The notes under the pieces: generated by a model
Database searches by the model: none
Seen by the model: the letters and a program-made list of their open reading frames with translations, nothing else
What the model was told of the DNA's origin: nothing
Shown: positions 49,142-59,337 of the stretch, piece by piece
Numbering within the stretch: position 1 is the first letter of the stretch
Layout of the letters: every line of letters begins with the position of its first letter
Origin: Candidatus Pantoea carbekii
Lineage (GTDB): Bacteria; Pseudomonadota; Gammaproteobacteria; Enterobacterales; Enterobacteriaceae
Length of the DNA: 64,000 nt
Direction: 5' to 3'
NCBI RefSeq assembly: GCF_000971765.1
Contig: NZ_CP010907.1
Span: forward strand, 124,001 to 188,000
Translations under genes and position numbers: made by a program

Positions 49142-51963
49142 TAAACAAATTTCCGTATTTCACCATGACCGAATACATTAATATAACAACGAGTACAGAT
49201 AGCAATATTTTTAGAATTTTTCCCTATATCAGTCTTATAATGCCAACAGCGAGGACATTTTTGCCCTTCTGATCTATATAAAGCGATTTTTAAACCTGTA
49301 AATATTTTGCTTTGTTTCGCATCATGATTTACCATATCATAATCTGTAACTGTTACAGATGATGTTAAAAGTAAAAAACGTAACTCATCCTCTAATGCTA
49401 ATAGTTTAAACGCTAATTTTGAGTCCGCATACAATATAATCATCGTTTCCAGTGAACAACCAATACGCTTATCAGCACGTGCCTCTTCAATTACTTTGTT
49501 AACTTCGCTTCGTATTTTTAGCATTTGTTGCCAGTAAATATCATCCATAGGTTCGTCTATAAACAAACCGAATAAATTCTGATACCATTCTTCTGTAAAG
49601 ATATATTTGGCTCGATTACCTGGTAAATAATTCCATATTTCATCCGCCGTGAAGGGTATAATCGGTACTATCCAACGTACTAATGCTTCAATAATATGCC
49701 ATAACGCTGTTTGACAACTACGACGTGCTAGGCTATCGGCTTTTGCTGTATATTGGCGATCTTTGATAATATCGAGATAAAATGATCCCATTTCTACAGA
49801 ACAAAATTGCATTAGACGTTGAACTACTTCGTGAAAATTATAGTTTTCATAAAATTGTATGATATCTTGTTGTACAGCCATTGCTCGTCCTACAGCCCAG
49901 CGATCAATGACTATCATATTTTCCCTTTTAATACAATCTGTAACTGGGTTAAATCCGGTAAGATTAGCAAGCAAAAAGCGTGCAGTATTACGAATACGAC
50001 GATATATATCAGTAGTACGATTAAGAATTTCGTTAGATACGGCCATTTCCCCGGAATAATCAGTAGAGGCTACCCATAAACGCAAAATGTCTGCACCTAG
50101 TTTATTAGTTACATCTTGTGGTGCTATGGTGTTACCAAGAGATTTTGACATTTTTCGACCCTGACCGTCTACTATGAAACCATGGGTTAAGACTTGACGA
50201 TATGGTTCTTTTGCTTTTATTGCTATACTGATTATTAAAGATGACATGAACCAACCGCGATGCTGATCGGCCCCTTCTATATATAGGTCTGGAGTACAAC
50301 CTCCAAATTCTGGACGCATGTCAACAACTGCATAGCTAGTAGATCCAGAATCAAACCATACATCTAAAGTATCTGTTACTTTAATATAATTGCTTGCATT
50401 TTCATTTATTAATTCATCTAACTTGAGATCCCACCACGCTTGAATACCCTTTTTTTCAACATGTTGAGCAATTTTTTCCATAAAGATTAATGTATCTGGA
50501 TGCAGTTGTCCTGTTTCTTTATGTATAAATAATACTATTGGAACACTCCAAGCACGTTGACGCGAAATACACCAATCAGGTCGATTTTCAAGCATTATTT
50601 TAATACGAGCTTGTCCCCATTTTGGAATCCACTTTACTCTTTTTATAGCTTTAAGTGCTTGTAAACGCAAATTTTTTTTATCCATGCTAATGAACCACTG
50701 TGGCGTTGCACGAAAGATAGTAGGTGTTTTATGTCGCCAACAATGAGGGTAGTTATGTATTAGTTGTTCAGCGTGCAAAAGTGCATGTTTTTCTCTTAAT
50801 AATTCGATTATTATATCATTTGCTTTGAATATATTTATCCCGTCAAGCATGGGATGGGTACCTAATAAATACGTGCCATCTGGACCAACTGAATTGACAA
50901 TATCAAGACCATACGTTTGACCAATTACATAATCATCGGGACCATGGCTTGGCGCAGTATGTACAATACCCGTGCCTATATCTAATGTCACATGTTTGCT
51001 GAGTACTACTTTAGAATGAATGTGTTCAAATAAGGGATGCTTAAATAACTCTAACTCTAAAGCAACACCTTTACATGTTCCTAATACAACCCAATTTTTA
51101 ATACCAGCACGTTTAATAATACTTTCAGCTAAATTTTTTGCAATAATTAAACTACGACCTTCGATCTGTATTAATTGATATTCAAATTCCGGATGTAAAG
51201 CAAGACCGCGATTAGCTGGAATCGTCCAGGGTGTTGTAGTCCAAATAACAATTGAAACCATGCCTTCTGAATGTGTCACTCCAAATTTTGCACGTATTGC
51301 ATTAAGATCTAGTGCATTAAATATTACATCAATAGCTGGAGATTTTTGTTCGTAATATTCTACTTCAGCCTCCGCTAATGCAGATTCACACTCAAGACAC
51401 CAATTTACAGGTTTTGCACCTTTATACAGGTAGCCATTACTAATAATTTTACTTAATGTACGAATTACATTAGCTTCAGTATGATAATCCATCGTTAAAT
51501 ATGGATTATCCCAGTCACCTAGAACTCCTAAACGAATAAATTGATTTTTCTGTATATTAACTTGTTCTATGGCATATCGACGGCAAGCTTTACGGAATTC
51601 TGCTGTGCTTACTTTTTCATTTGGTTTACCAATCATTTGTTCGACTTTAAGCTCTATTGGTAAACCATGGCAATCCCATCCCGGTATATAAGGTGAATCA
51701 TAACCTGCCATACCTTTTGATTTTAAGATAATATCTTTTAAAATTTTATTAACTGAATGACCTATATGAATGCTACCATTCGCATAAGGGGGACCATCAT
51801 GAAGAATAAATTTTTTTTTCCCTTTTTTTGCTTCACGTATAAGACGATACAAATTATCATTATACCAACGCTCCAGTACGCTTGGTTCGCGTTTAGCAAG
51901 ATTACCACGCATTGCAAATCTTGTTTTAGGTAAATTTAGAGTAAATTTGTAATTATTCATCAA
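49141..51963 (-). CDS. ileS: Isoleucyl-tRNA synthetase
   Basis: A class I synthetase charging tRNA-Ile, with an editing domain that clears valyl-tRNA. It has 940 residues (E. coli 938). HIGH is in [12 protein letters not shown] (near residue 64); the CP1 editing region includes [20 protein letters not shown] lies in [10 protein letters not shown] (near 604). The C-terminal zinc site has CPRCW and CTRCY. It starts 17 bases after ribF and overlaps lspA. Confidence 0.98.
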   Translation of the reverse strand: MMNNYKFTLNLPKTRFAMRGNLAKREPSVLERWYNDNLYRLIREAKKGKKKFILHDGPPYANGSIHIGHSVNKILKDIILKSKGMAGYDSPYIPGWDCHGLPIELKVEQMIGKPNEKVSTAEFRKACRRYAIEQVNIQKNQFIRLGVLGDWDNPYLTMDYHTEANVIRTLSKIISNGYLYKGAKPVNWCLECESALAEAEVEYYEQKSPAIDVIFNALDLNAIRAKFGVTHSEGMVSIVIWTTTPWTIPANRGLALHPEFEYQLIQIEGRSLIIAKNLAESIIKRAGIKNWVVLGTCKGVALELELFKHPLFEHIHSKVVLSKHVTLDIGTGIVHTAPSHGPDDYVIGQTYGLDIVNSVGPDGTYLLGTHPMLDGINIFKANDIIIELLREKHALLHAEQLIHNYPHCWRHKTPTIFRATPQWFISMDKKNLRLQALKAIKRVKWIPKWGQARIKIMLENRPDWCISRQRAWSVPIVLFIHKETGQLHPDTLIFMEKIAQHVEKKGIQAWWDLKLDELINENASNYIKVTDTLDVWFDSGSTSYAVVDMRPEFGGCTPDLYIEGADQHRGWFMSSLIISIAIKAKEPYRQVLTHGFIVDGQGRKMSKSLGNTIAPQDVTNKLGADILRLWVASTDYSGEMAVSNEILNRTTDIYRRIRNTARFLLANLTGFNPVTDCIKRENMIVIDRWAVGRAMAVQQDIIQFYENYNFHEVVQRLMQFCSVEMGSFYLDIIKDRQYTAKADSLARRSCQTALWHIIEALVRWIVPIIPFTADEIWNYLPGNRAKYIFTEEWYQNLFGLFIDEPMDDIYWQQMLKIRSEVNKVIEEARADKRIGCSLETMIILYADSKLAFKLLALEDELRFLLLTSSVTVTDYDMVNHDAKQSKIFTGLKIALYRSEGQKCPRCWHYKTDIGKNSKNIAICTRCYINVFGHGEIRKFV

Positions 51964-51980
51964 ATCATCTATTCCCTTTC

Positions 51981-52919
51981 TTAAATTAAAGAATTTTTTA
52001 AAAAAATTTTCTTTGCAACGACTACATCTTTTACAATTTGATCTTTTAAATCCTCCAAAGAAGAAAAACGTTGTTCATTGCGAATTTTTCTTTTTAGTAC
52101 TACCTGAATATGAAAATTATAAAGATTTGTACAGGTATCTAATAAATGTACTTCAAGTTGTGAACTTTGCCCATTAACTGTTGGACGCAATCCAATATTC
52201 GCTACGCCTGGAATACTCTTTTGTCCAATACCTCTTACTTCAACTGCAAATACTCCTTTTACTGGTGTTACTAAACGGCATAACGAAATATTAGCAGTAG
52301 GAAAACCTATTTGACGTCCTAATGAGTCTCCATGAACTACTTTACCTGAAATACTAAATGGATGACCCAGTAACTCCTGTGCTAAAACAAGATCGTCGTT
52401 TGCTAATGCTTCACGAACGCTAGTACTGCTGATACGATTACCATCTTTACAGAAGGTTTTGGTTTTAGCAATGTCAAAACCATATTCAAAACCAGCTTTC
52501 TGTAATAACAGAAAATCTCCTTGACGACCAGCACCAAATCGAAAATCATCACCAACAGCTAATAATTTCACATTTAACTTTTTAACTAATATTTCAAAAA
52601 TAAAATTGCTTGCAGAGCGCTGTGCAAAATGTACATTAAAACGAATACATAGCACTATATCAACACCAACTTGTTCTAAATACTGCAATTTTTCACGTAA
52701 GCATGTTAAGCGTGCAGGTGCTTGATCACCAGAAAAAAGTTCCAGAGGATGTGGTTCGAATAGCATGACTATTACTGGAAGATTACGCTTATGACCTTCT
52801 TTAATTAACCATGATACTATAGCTTGATGCCCACGATGTACGCCATCAAAATTACCAATAGTGAGCACGCAACCACGATGATGCTCTTGAAGATTGCAAA
52901 GGCCTCGGATAAGCTTCAT
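51981..52919 (-). CDS. ribF: Bifunctional riboflavin kinase / FAD synthetase
   Basis: Converts riboflavin to FMN and FMN to FAD. It has 312 residues (E. coli 313). The nucleotidyltransferase domain carries [12 protein letters not shown] near the start and the [14 protein letters not shown] segment. The flavokinase domain has [11 protein letters not shown] and the [10 protein letters not shown] strand. It heads the ribF-ileS-lspA run and is divergent from rpsT, with about 280 bases between. Confidence 0.97.
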   Translation of the reverse strand: MKLIRGLCNLQEHHRGCVLTIGNFDGVHRGHQAIVSWLIKEGHKRNLPVIVMLFEPHPLELFSGDQAPARLTCLREKLQYLEQVGVDIVLCIRFNVHFAQRSASNFIFEILVKKLNVKLLAVGDDFRFGAGRQGDFLLLQKAGFEYGFDIAKTKTFCKDGNRISSTSVREALANDDLVLAQELLGHPFSISGKVVHGDSLGRQIGFPTANISLCRLVTPVKGVFAVEVRGIGQKSIPGVANIGLRPTVNGQSSQLEVHLLDTCTNLYNFHIQVVLKRKIRNEQRFSSLEDLKDQIVKDVVVAKKIFLKNSLI

Positions 52920-53103
52920 AGATGACTCAAATTGGTATAAAGGATTCGATTATACTCTTGAATAATATTTGAGCAGTCTTGTTAAGATCTAATCTATAAT
53001 CTGTTAAAGGCAACTCTTTTTAGTTAAATGTGTCATGCAAGCTTTAAATTTTCATTTAACAAATCAATTTAAGAATTATAATAAAATTTATAAAATAAAT
53101 TTC

Positions 53104-53132
53104 TTGACAAAAGAACACATAAATAGCACAAT
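53104..53132 (+). promoter_or_regulatory. Probable sigma-70 promoter of rpsT
   Basis: A perfect -35 TTGACA (53104-53109), a 17-base spacer and a -10-like CACAAT (53127-53132, four of six matches). A G+C-rich stretch (CGGCC) follows where transcription would start. Such a discriminator is common in ribosomal-protein and stable-RNA promoters. It lies about 60 bases before the rpsT start. Confidence 0.6.
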
Positions 53133-53197
53133 AATCGGCCGTAAATTGATTATTTGATAGTTATTTATAATATAAAAAAGTGTTTAGGAGTTACCTC

Positions 53198-53461
53198 TTG
53201 GCTAATATTAAATCAGCTAAAAAACGTGTTTTAACCTCTCAAAAACGTCATCAGCATAATGTAAGCAATCGTTCAATGACACGTACTTTTATAAAAAAAG
53301 TATATGCTGCTATTGCAACAGGAGATAAAGAAACAGCACAAAATGCATTTAAGAAAATGCAGCCTATTATAGATCGCCAGGCTACCAAAGGTCTTATGCA
53401 TAAAAACAAAGTAGCACGTTGTAAATCAAACTTAAGCTTACAGATTAATAAACTAACATAA
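53198..53461 (+). CDS. rpsT: 30S ribosomal protein S20
   Basis: A primary 16S rRNA-binding protein of the small subunit. It has 87 residues, as in E. coli, beginning [20 protein letters not shown] after the initiator and sharing [13 protein letters not shown] and [10 protein letters not shown]. The frame is open from 53180, but the family start is a TTG at 53198, preceded by TTAGGAG at 53184-53190. E. coli rpsT also starts with UUG, which takes part in autoregulation, so the rare start looks functionally kept. It stands alone and converges on dnaJ. Confidence 0.96.
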   Translation: MANIKSAKKRVLTSQKRHQHNVSNRSMTRTFIKKVYAAIATGDKETAQNAFKKMQPIIDRQATKGLMHKNKVARCKSNLSLQINKLT

Positions 53462-53804
53462 TTAGTTGTGTTATTACAATGCATTTTGATTGAATATGTA
53501 GAAAGGAGGACTGAAAATTTGTAAGATTTCTTTAATATATTATCTCTCCAATCTTAGCTTTTTTACTTAACAACTTAATAAGATCTTCGATATTTATTAT
53601 AACATACTAACAAAATCAATAAAATAATTTATCTAAACCTTTATATTATTAACTTTTGGTTTATATGAAAGGTTAGCATTTTTCTACATCTCTATACCAG
53701 ATGAAGAACACTGCTAACCGATAGGCACTACAGTAGAAACGACTCACACCATTTCAAAATGAAGCAAATTTTTTAAATAAAATAATAAAACAATATTTAG
53801 TATA
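53462..53804. other. Convergent rpsT-dnaJ gap (nhaAR, hokC/sokC and IS genes missing)
   Basis: About 340 bases between converging rpsT and dnaJ. No gene is seen. A purine-rich AAGGAGG at 53503-53509 is a perfect ribosome-site match but has no usable start codon after it. A comparatively G+C-rich, structured segment covers 53671-53750. Confidence 0.6.
53671..53719. ncRNA. Long imperfect hairpin, candidate 3' UTR structure or small RNA
   Basis: GGTTAGCA (53671-53678) pairs with TGCTAACC (53712-53719). After a 3x3 internal loop, TTCTACATCT (53682-53691) pairs with AGATGAAGAA (53699-53708) with one A-A mismatch, around a 7-base loop. TTTCTAC (53681-53687) could instead pair with GTAGAAA (53733-53739). 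It would lie in the 3' region of rpsT or, on the other strand, of dnaJ. No known RNA family is recognised. Confidence 0.4.
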
Positions 53805-54941
53805 TTAGCTTGTTAAATCATCAAAAAATTTTTTGACACCATCAAAGAAACGCTTGGAGCGAGGGCTATTTTTTTCTCCTGTTGGTCCACCAAAACTTTC
53901 TTGTAGTTCTCGTAAAAGAATTTTCTGTTTATCATTGAGACTAACTGGCGTTTCTACTACAACACGGCACATTAAGTCACCTAACATACCGTTACGAACG
54001 GATTTGACGCCTTTATCACGTATACGAAATAATTTTCCGGTTTGTGTTTCCGATGGTACTTTTAACTTGACACGTCCATCTAACGTTGGTACTTCAATCT
54101 CACCACCGAGCGCAGCCATTGCAAAATTGATAGGGACCTCACAATATAAATTATTTTCTTCACGTTTAAAAATAGGATGTTTTTTTACTGAAACTTGAAC
54201 ATATAAATCGCCTTTGGGGGCACCTTGTTCTCCTACTTCACCTTCGCCATTAAGACGAATGCGATCACCAGCATCGACACCCGATGGAATTTTTACAGAC
54301 AGAGTTTTTGTGCGCTCAACACGACCATGACCATGACAACTATTACATGGTTCCTTGATTACTGACCCGCGACTATGGCAGGTAGGACAAGTTTGTTGTA
54401 TACTAAAGAAACCCTGTCGCATCTGTACCTGACCCGTACCATGACACGTTGTGCATGTTTGTGCTTTTGTACCAGATTTTGCACCACTACCACGACAGAC
54501 ATGACATTCGCTTAATGTTGGAATACGGATTTCTTTAGTTACACCGCGTACTGCCTCTTCTAAAGACAATTCCATATTATAACGTAAATCGGCTCCACGA
54601 GCAGCACGTTGACGACGTCCACCACCAAAAATATCACCAAATACATCACCAAAAATATCACCAAAATCAGCGCTGTTTCCAAAACTAGCAGATCCGGTTG
54701 TGCCCATACCGCCTTGTTCAAAAGCTGCATGACCGTATTGGTCATAGGCTGAACGTTTTTGGGGATCCATTAAAATTTCATACGATTCTTTAATCTCTTT
54801 AAATTTAGCTTCAGCTTTTTTATCACCTGGATTACGATCAGGATGAAATTTCATTGCTAAACGTTTATACGCTTTTTTAATTTCTCGTTCATCTGCAGAT
54901 TTTGAAATACCTAAAATATCGTAAAAATCACTTTTTGCCAT
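53805..54941 (-). CDS. dnaJ: Chaperone co-factor DnaJ (Hsp40)
   Basis: Delivers unfolded clients to DnaK and stimulates its ATPase. It has 378 residues (E. coli 376). The J domain with HPD is in [13 protein letters not shown] (about residues 1-70), followed by a Gly/Phe-rich linker. The zinc domain has [24 protein letters not shown] and CNSCHGHG (about 140-210), where the third repeat has Ser in place of the usual Gly. C-terminal client-binding domains follow. An AAGGGC ribosome site precedes the ATG. The spacer to dnaK is unusually G+C-rich and structured. Confidence 0.97.
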   Translation of the reverse strand: MAKSDFYDILGISKSADEREIKKAYKRLAMKFHPDRNPGDKKAEAKFKEIKESYEILMDPQKRSAYDQYGHAAFEQGGMGTTGSASFGNSADFGDIFGDVFGDIFGGGRRQRAARGADLRYNMELSLEEAVRGVTKEIRIPTLSECHVCRGSGAKSGTKAQTCTTCHGTGQVQMRQGFFSIQQTCPTCHSRGSVIKEPCNSCHGHGRVERTKTLSVKIPSGVDAGDRIRLNGEGEVGEQGAPKGDLYVQVSVKKHPIFKREENNLYCEVPINFAMAALGGEIEVPTLDGRVKLKVPSETQTGKLFRIRDKGVKSVRNGMLGDLMCRVVVETPVSLNDKQKILLRELQESFGGPTGEKNSPRSKRFFDGVKKFFDDLTS

Positions 54942-54971
54942 TTTTTATCTGCCCTTAACATAATTTATTAT

Positions 54972-54998
54972 GGGCGTGGAGAAAGGCCTCCTGCGCCC
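54972..54998 (-). promoter_or_regulatory. Conserved-type hairpin in the dnaK-dnaJ spacer
   Basis: GGGCG (54972-54976) pairs with CGCCC (54994-54998), and GGAG (54978-54981) with CTCC (54988-54991), around an AAAGGC loop. The E. coli dnaK-dnaJ spacer has a very similar G+C-rich stem just before the dnaJ ribosome site. It probably modulates read-through, mRNA processing or dnaJ expression relative to dnaK. In E. coli a small RNA, tpke11, has been described in this spacer; equivalence here is inference. Confidence 0.65.
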
Positions 54999-55050
54999 GT
55001 ACTGCGTTCAACGGCGTCAGGTTAGCCATAGTGCGGAGACAACAGGGCAA

Positions 55051-56961
55051 TTATTTTTTGTCTTTCACTTCTTCAAATTCAGCATCTACTACATCATCAT
55101 CTTTTTTTGCAGAAGCATTACTAGTATTTGTACTGCTAGATTGATCCTGTTTTTGTATTAACTCCATTAATTTACTAGAAAGTTTTATTAAATTTTGTAT
55201 TTTTTCTTCAATTTCTGTTTTATTTTCACCTTTTAATGCAGTATTTAAATCTTTAAGTGCGGATTCAATAGCAGCCTTGTCATCCGCAGCTAATTTATCC
55301 CCAGCTTCATCTATCTGTTTGCGAGTACTATGTGCAATTTGATCCCCTTGATTGCGGATTGTAACAAGATCTTCGAACTTGCGATCAGCTTCAGCATTAG
55401 CTTCTGCTTCGCGAACCATTTTTTGTATTTCTTGTTCATTTAATCCAGAAGATGCTTTAATAGTAATTTTCTGTTCTTTACCAGTATTTTTATCTTTTGC
55501 AGAAACATGTAAGATCCCATCAGCATCTATATCAAAAGTTACTTCAATTTGCGGCATACCACGCGGCGCAGATTGAATACCATCGAGATTAAATTGACCT
55601 AGTGATTTATTATCACTAGCACGTTTGCGCTCACCCTGTAGCACATGAATAGTAACCGCAGATTGATTGTCTTCAGCTGTTGAGAATACTTGACTATGCT
55701 TGGTCGGAATAGTAGTATTTTTGCTAATTAGTGAAGTCATTACTCCACCCATAGTTTCAATACCTAGCGATAGAGGCGTAACATCTAATAGTAGAACATC
55801 TTTTACATCTCCTGCTAATACACCACCTTGAACTGCAGCACCTACAGCAACAGCTTCGTCAGGATTTACGTCTTTACGCGGTTCTTTACCGAAGAATTCA
55901 GCTACTTTAGCTTGCACCATTGGCATACGCGTTTGACCACCTACTAAGATCACATCATTAATATCTGTAATAGACAGTTCAGCATCCTGTAATGCGACTT
56001 TTAATGGTTCAATAGAACGAGAAATTAAATCTTCAACTAGAGATTCTAGTTTAGTGCGAGTTACTTTAATATTGAGATGCTTTGGCCCGTTTGCATCAGC
56101 TGTGATATAAGGTAAATTCACATCAGTCTGTTGTGCAGAAGAAAGTTCAATCTTCGCTTTTTCTGCGGCTTCTTTTAAACGTTGCATAGCTAATGAATCA
56201 TTATGTAAATCAATTCCTTGATCTTTTTTGAATTCTTTGACTAAGTAATTAATTAAACGACTATCAAAATCTTCACCACCTAAGTGAGTATCTCCATTCG
56301 TTGCTAAAACTTCAAAAGTTTTTTCACCATCAACATCATCAATTTCAATAATAGAAATATCGAAAGTACCACCACCTAAATCATATACTGCAATCGTACG
56401 ATTACCTCGACCTTTATCTAACCCATATGCTAGTGCTGCTGCAGTAGGTTCGTTAATAATGCGTTTTACATCTAAACCCGCGATACGACCAGCATCTTTT
56501 GTAGCCTGACGTTGTGCATCGTTAAAATACGCTGGCACCGTAATTACAGCTTCGTGCACAGATTCACCAAGATAATCTTCAGCAGTTTTTTTCATTTTTT
56601 TGAGAACTTCTGCAGAAATTTGTGGCGGTGCAATTTTTTGTCCTTTTATATCTAACCATGCATCACCGTTTTCTGAGGCAACGATTTTATATGGCATAAT
56701 TTTGATATCACGCTGCACTTCCTCGTCTTGAAAACGACGACCAATTAATCGTTTGATTGCAAACAATGTATTTTGCGGATTAGTCACCGCCTGACGTTTA
56801 GCCGGTTGACCAACCAAAGTTTCGCCATCCTGCGTATAAGCAATTATGGAGGGTGTAGTGCGATCTCCTTCAGAATTTTCAAGAACTCTTGCTTTAGCAC
56901 TATCCATAATAGCAACACATGAATTGGTTGTACCTAAGTCAATACCAATAATCTTGCCCAT
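55051..56961 (-). CDS. dnaK: Chaperone DnaK (Hsp70)
   Basis: The ATP-dependent Hsp70 that folds and protects proteins; such chaperones are often highly expressed in endosymbionts. It has 636 residues (E. coli 638). The ATPase domain has [47 protein letters not shown] and [10 protein letters not shown]. The substrate-binding domain starts around [14 protein letters not shown], and the tail ends [13 protein letters not shown] with the EEVD-like motif. Its codons and spacer look less A/T-driven than neighbours. A sigma-32-type promoter lies upstream at 57084-57113. Confidence 0.98.
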   Translation of the reverse strand: MGKIIGIDLGTTNSCVAIMDSAKARVLENSEGDRTTPSIIAYTQDGETLVGQPAKRQAVTNPQNTLFAIKRLIGRRFQDEEVQRDIKIMPYKIVASENGDAWLDIKGQKIAPPQISAEVLKKMKKTAEDYLGESVHEAVITVPAYFNDAQRQATKDAGRIAGLDVKRIINEPTAAALAYGLDKGRGNRTIAVYDLGGGTFDISIIEIDDVDGEKTFEVLATNGDTHLGGEDFDSRLINYLVKEFKKDQGIDLHNDSLAMQRLKEAAEKAKIELSSAQQTDVNLPYITADANGPKHLNIKVTRTKLESLVEDLISRSIEPLKVALQDAELSITDINDVILVGGQTRMPMVQAKVAEFFGKEPRKDVNPDEAVAVGAAVQGGVLAGDVKDVLLLDVTPLSLGIETMGGVMTSLISKNTTIPTKHSQVFSTAEDNQSAVTIHVLQGERKRASDNKSLGQFNLDGIQSAPRGMPQIEVTFDIDADGILHVSAKDKNTGKEQKITIKASSGLNEQEIQKMVREAEANAEADRKFEDLVTIRNQGDQIAHSTRKQIDEAGDKLAADDKAAIESALKDLNTALKGENKTEIEEKIQNLIKLSSKLMELIQKQDQSSSTNTSNASAKKDDDVVDAEFEEVKDKK

Positions 56962-57083
56962 CTAAACGTCTCCTACTTAAACTCTTTGCCAAATGTAGTT
57001 GTGAAATAAAAATGCGATCTGGATGATTTTTTCCCAAAATATTTTAATTAAAATTTCGCTGTTTCACAGTACTCTATTATTAC

Positions 57084-57113
57084 TAAATGGGGCCGTATTT
57101 CAAACGCATCAAG
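57084..57113 (-). promoter_or_regulatory. Sigma-32 (heat-shock) promoter of dnaK-dnaJ
   Basis: On the minus strand, -35 CTTGATG (57113-57107), a 14-base spacer and -10 CCCCATTTA (57092-57084). Both boxes, and the flanking CC before and GTA after, match the E. coli dnaK P1 promoter. Transcription would start near 57075. Among nearly unalignable AT-rich spacers this match stands out, implying that heat-shock control of DnaKJ by RpoH is retained. Confidence 0.88.
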
Positions 57114-57368
57114 GGTTAAATAAAAAAATTTTATTGCTTTGTATTTTATTTAAAAAAAGTTAAACATCTATGACAGTCTCACTATTAGCAGATCAAATTA
57201 TTTTGAGTATTTTATGTATCAATATACTGTTAAACATAGAATAATAGATACTTAAATATACGTTGTTTGGAAGATAAGTTTTAGAAAAATAAAATAATTC
57301 ATTGAAAATATTTAAACATATGAAACTGTCAAAAAAGTTAAAGAATTTGATGAAATATTTAATATCTT

Positions 57369-57409
57369 AAACAGTATAGTTAATAAAAAGTTATTTAACT
57401 ATGCTGTTT
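57369..57409. terminator. Hairpin downstream of mog
   Basis: AAACAGTATAGTTAA (57369-57383) pairs with TTAACTATGCTGTTT (57395-57409), with one wobble pair and an 11-base loop. It lies 100 bases after the mog stop. A T-run follows on the plus strand and only a weak one on the minus strand, so direction is uncertain. Confidence 0.5.
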
Positions 57410-57508
57410 TTATATTATGAATAGATAAAATGTAATGTTTCAAATATATAAAAATTCTTAAAAAATAGAGAGAAAAAAATTAATGCTATTAATATGGTGG
57501 ATAGTGTT

Positions 57509-58081
57509 TCATTTATGTAGGTTTTTAGGCCTAAAAGATTCTACTACATTAGAATGTGTTTCTACATATGGAGCTTCTAATAGTTGTAAACAGTAAGGTA
57601 CACACGCAAATATGCCTGGTACTTTTAACACGTGTTCCTCTTTTAATCCTTCTAGGATGTCTGTAATAGCTTTTGGTTGACCAGGCAAATTAAGAATAAG
57701 TGATTGCCTACGAATTACACCTACCTGGCGTGATAGAATTCCTGTAGGTACAAATTGCATACTAATTTGACGCATCTGTTCACCAAATCCAGGAATTTGA
57801 CGATCTGCTATTGCTAGCGTAGCATCTGGTGTTACATCTCGACATGCAGGTCCCGTGCCACCAGTTGTAAGAACTAAATGGCAAGAACATTCATCAACTA
57901 ATTCACAAATGACCTGTTCAATTATTGATTTTTCGTCAGGAACTAATCGAGTTTGGAATTTAAATGGTGTTATTAGTGCTCTAGAAAGCCAATTTTTTAA
58001 TGTAGGAATACCTTGATCTTGATAAAGATTATTGGCGGCACGATCAGAAACAGAAATTAATCCAATATGTAATGTATCCAT
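57509..58081 (-). CDS. mog: Molybdopterin adenylyltransferase Mog (MogA)
   Basis: Adenylylates molybdopterin before molybdate insertion by MoeA. It has 190 residues (E. coli 195). The MoCF-fold signature LVLTTGGTGPACRDVTPDAT is present, with SVSDRAANNLYQDQGIP near the start and LILNLPGQPKAI. Length and conservation suggest an intact gene, which is unusual if the genome lacks molybdoenzymes. No other molybdenum-cofactor gene is in the window. It keeps its E. coli position beside talB. Confidence 0.94.
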   Translation of the reverse strand: MDTLHIGLISVSDRAANNLYQDQGIPTLKNWLSRALITPFKFQTRLVPDEKSIIEQVICELVDECSCHLVLTTGGTGPACRDVTPDATLAIADRQIPGFGEQMRQISMQFVPTGILSRQVGVIRRQSLILNLPGQPKAITDILEGLKEEHVLKVPGIFACVPYCLQLLEAPYVETHSNVVESFRPKNLHK

Positions 58082-58213
58082 AAATCTCTTCTGAAAAAAT
58101 TAGTTAATAGATCATTATGTTAATTAGAGAAAGAACAAATCAAGAGATATTTGAAAAGCAATAAAGAGCGCAAGTAAGAATATAGATCGATATGTAATAA
58201 ATAAAAATCATTG

Positions 58214-59185
58214 TTATGAAAGTAAATTCAGTTCTAAATATCTAGAAAGCATATTTTCAAGTGTAATTTGATCGATTGCAAAGTTACATATACCTTCAGC
58301 CAATTTATTAACGGCCATAGCATTGTGATTATGTTGCCACAGAAATTCAGATTCAGTCATTTTTTTTGGACGTGACTTTACTGTTCCGATATAGTTGAGT
58401 TTGTTTTCTACAGTACCCTCGCTTTCTGCTAATTGCTTTAGTAAGGATGGAGAAATAGTCAATCTATCGCAACCTGAAAGCTCTATTATTTGATCAATAT
58501 TTCTAAAACTTGCACCCATAACTATAGTTTTATAACCGTGCTGTTTGTAATAATGATAAATTTTAGATACTGATAATACACCTGGATCTTCATGTGGAGC
58601 ATATTCTTTTTCATTACTATTCATTTTGTACCAATCAAGAATACGCCCTACAAAAGGAGAAATCAGCGATACACCTGCCTCTGCGCATGCACGTGCTTGT
58701 GCAAAAGAAAATAGTAGCGTGAGATTACAGTGAATTCCTTCTTTTTCCAACTGTTCTGCTGCACGAATACCCTGCCAAGTGGCAGCTAGTTTAATTAAAA
58801 TTCGTTTATTAGAGATACCAGCATTATTATAAAGTTTTATCAAGTGATGAGCTCGATTAATACTCGCTACAGTGTCGTAAGAAAGACGTGCATCAATTTC
58901 CGTCGAGACACAACCTGGAATTAATTTAAGAATTTCCAGCCCAATATTAACAGCTAATATATCAGAAGCTAGTTGTATTTGTTTTTCTTTATACATGCTT
59001 TTTTGAATAGCCTGACTTATACTTTGTTTAATAAGTTTATGGTATTCAGGAAGCTGTGCAGTTTTTAAAATTAAAGAAGGATTCGTAGTAGCATCGTATG
59101 GTTGATAAATTTTTATTTCTGAAATATCACCTGTATCAGCAACGATAGTAGTGATCTGGCGTAAAGAAGAGAGTTTATTTGTCAT
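58214..59185 (-). CDS. talB: Transaldolase B
   Basis: Transfers a dihydroxyacetone unit between sedoheptulose 7-phosphate and glyceraldehyde 3-phosphate in the non-oxidative pentose phosphate pathway. It has 323 residues (E. coli 317). The Schiff-base lysine is in [12 protein letters not shown] (near residue 132). [30 protein letters not shown] and VMGASFRN are conserved. It supplies erythrose 4-phosphate for aromatic amino acids and vitamin B6. It lies about 130 bases upstream of mog and 150 after thrC. Confidence 0.97.
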   Translation of the reverse strand: MTNKLSSLRQITTIVADTGDISEIKIYQPYDATTNPSLILKTAQLPEYHKLIKQSISQAIQKSMYKEKQIQLASDILAVNIGLEILKLIPGCVSTEIDARLSYDTVASINRAHHLIKLYNNAGISNKRILIKLAATWQGIRAAEQLEKEGIHCNLTLLFSFAQARACAEAGVSLISPFVGRILDWYKMNSNEKEYAPHEDPGVLSVSKIYHYYKQHGYKTIVMGASFRNIDQIIELSGCDRLTISPSLLKQLAESEGTVENKLNYIGTVKSRPKKMTESEFLWQHNHNAMAVNKLAEGICNFAIDQITLENMLSRYLELNLLS

Positions 59186-59337
59186 AATTTTATAATCTTA
59201 TGAATTAATTTTTAAAATATAAAAACTGTCAGCATTCTCATAATACATAATTCACAGTGCAGTATGACTGCTATAATACAACGCGTCTTTAAATAAATTG
59301 AGTATTTATGAAACTTAATTAATCGACTGTATGTTAA

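Larger units (their letters stand above)
56962..57508. other. mog-dnaK intergenic region with the dnaK heat-shock promoter
   Basis: About 550 bases. It contains the sigma-32 promoter at 57084-57113, a long leader of about 115 bases before dnaK, and a 15-bp hairpin at 57369-57409 between mog and dnaK. E. coli has satP (yaaH) and other small genes between mog and dnaK; none is seen. Confidence 0.7.

Noticed and set aside
53503-53509. Perfect ribosome-binding sequence AAGGAGG after rpsT
   Set aside because: The only nearby start (TTG) is followed at once by a stop codon, and no small protein can be read in either direction.
53833-54198. 121-codon frame opposite dnaJ
   Set aside because: It is a shadow of dnaJ with no ribosome site or recognisable family.
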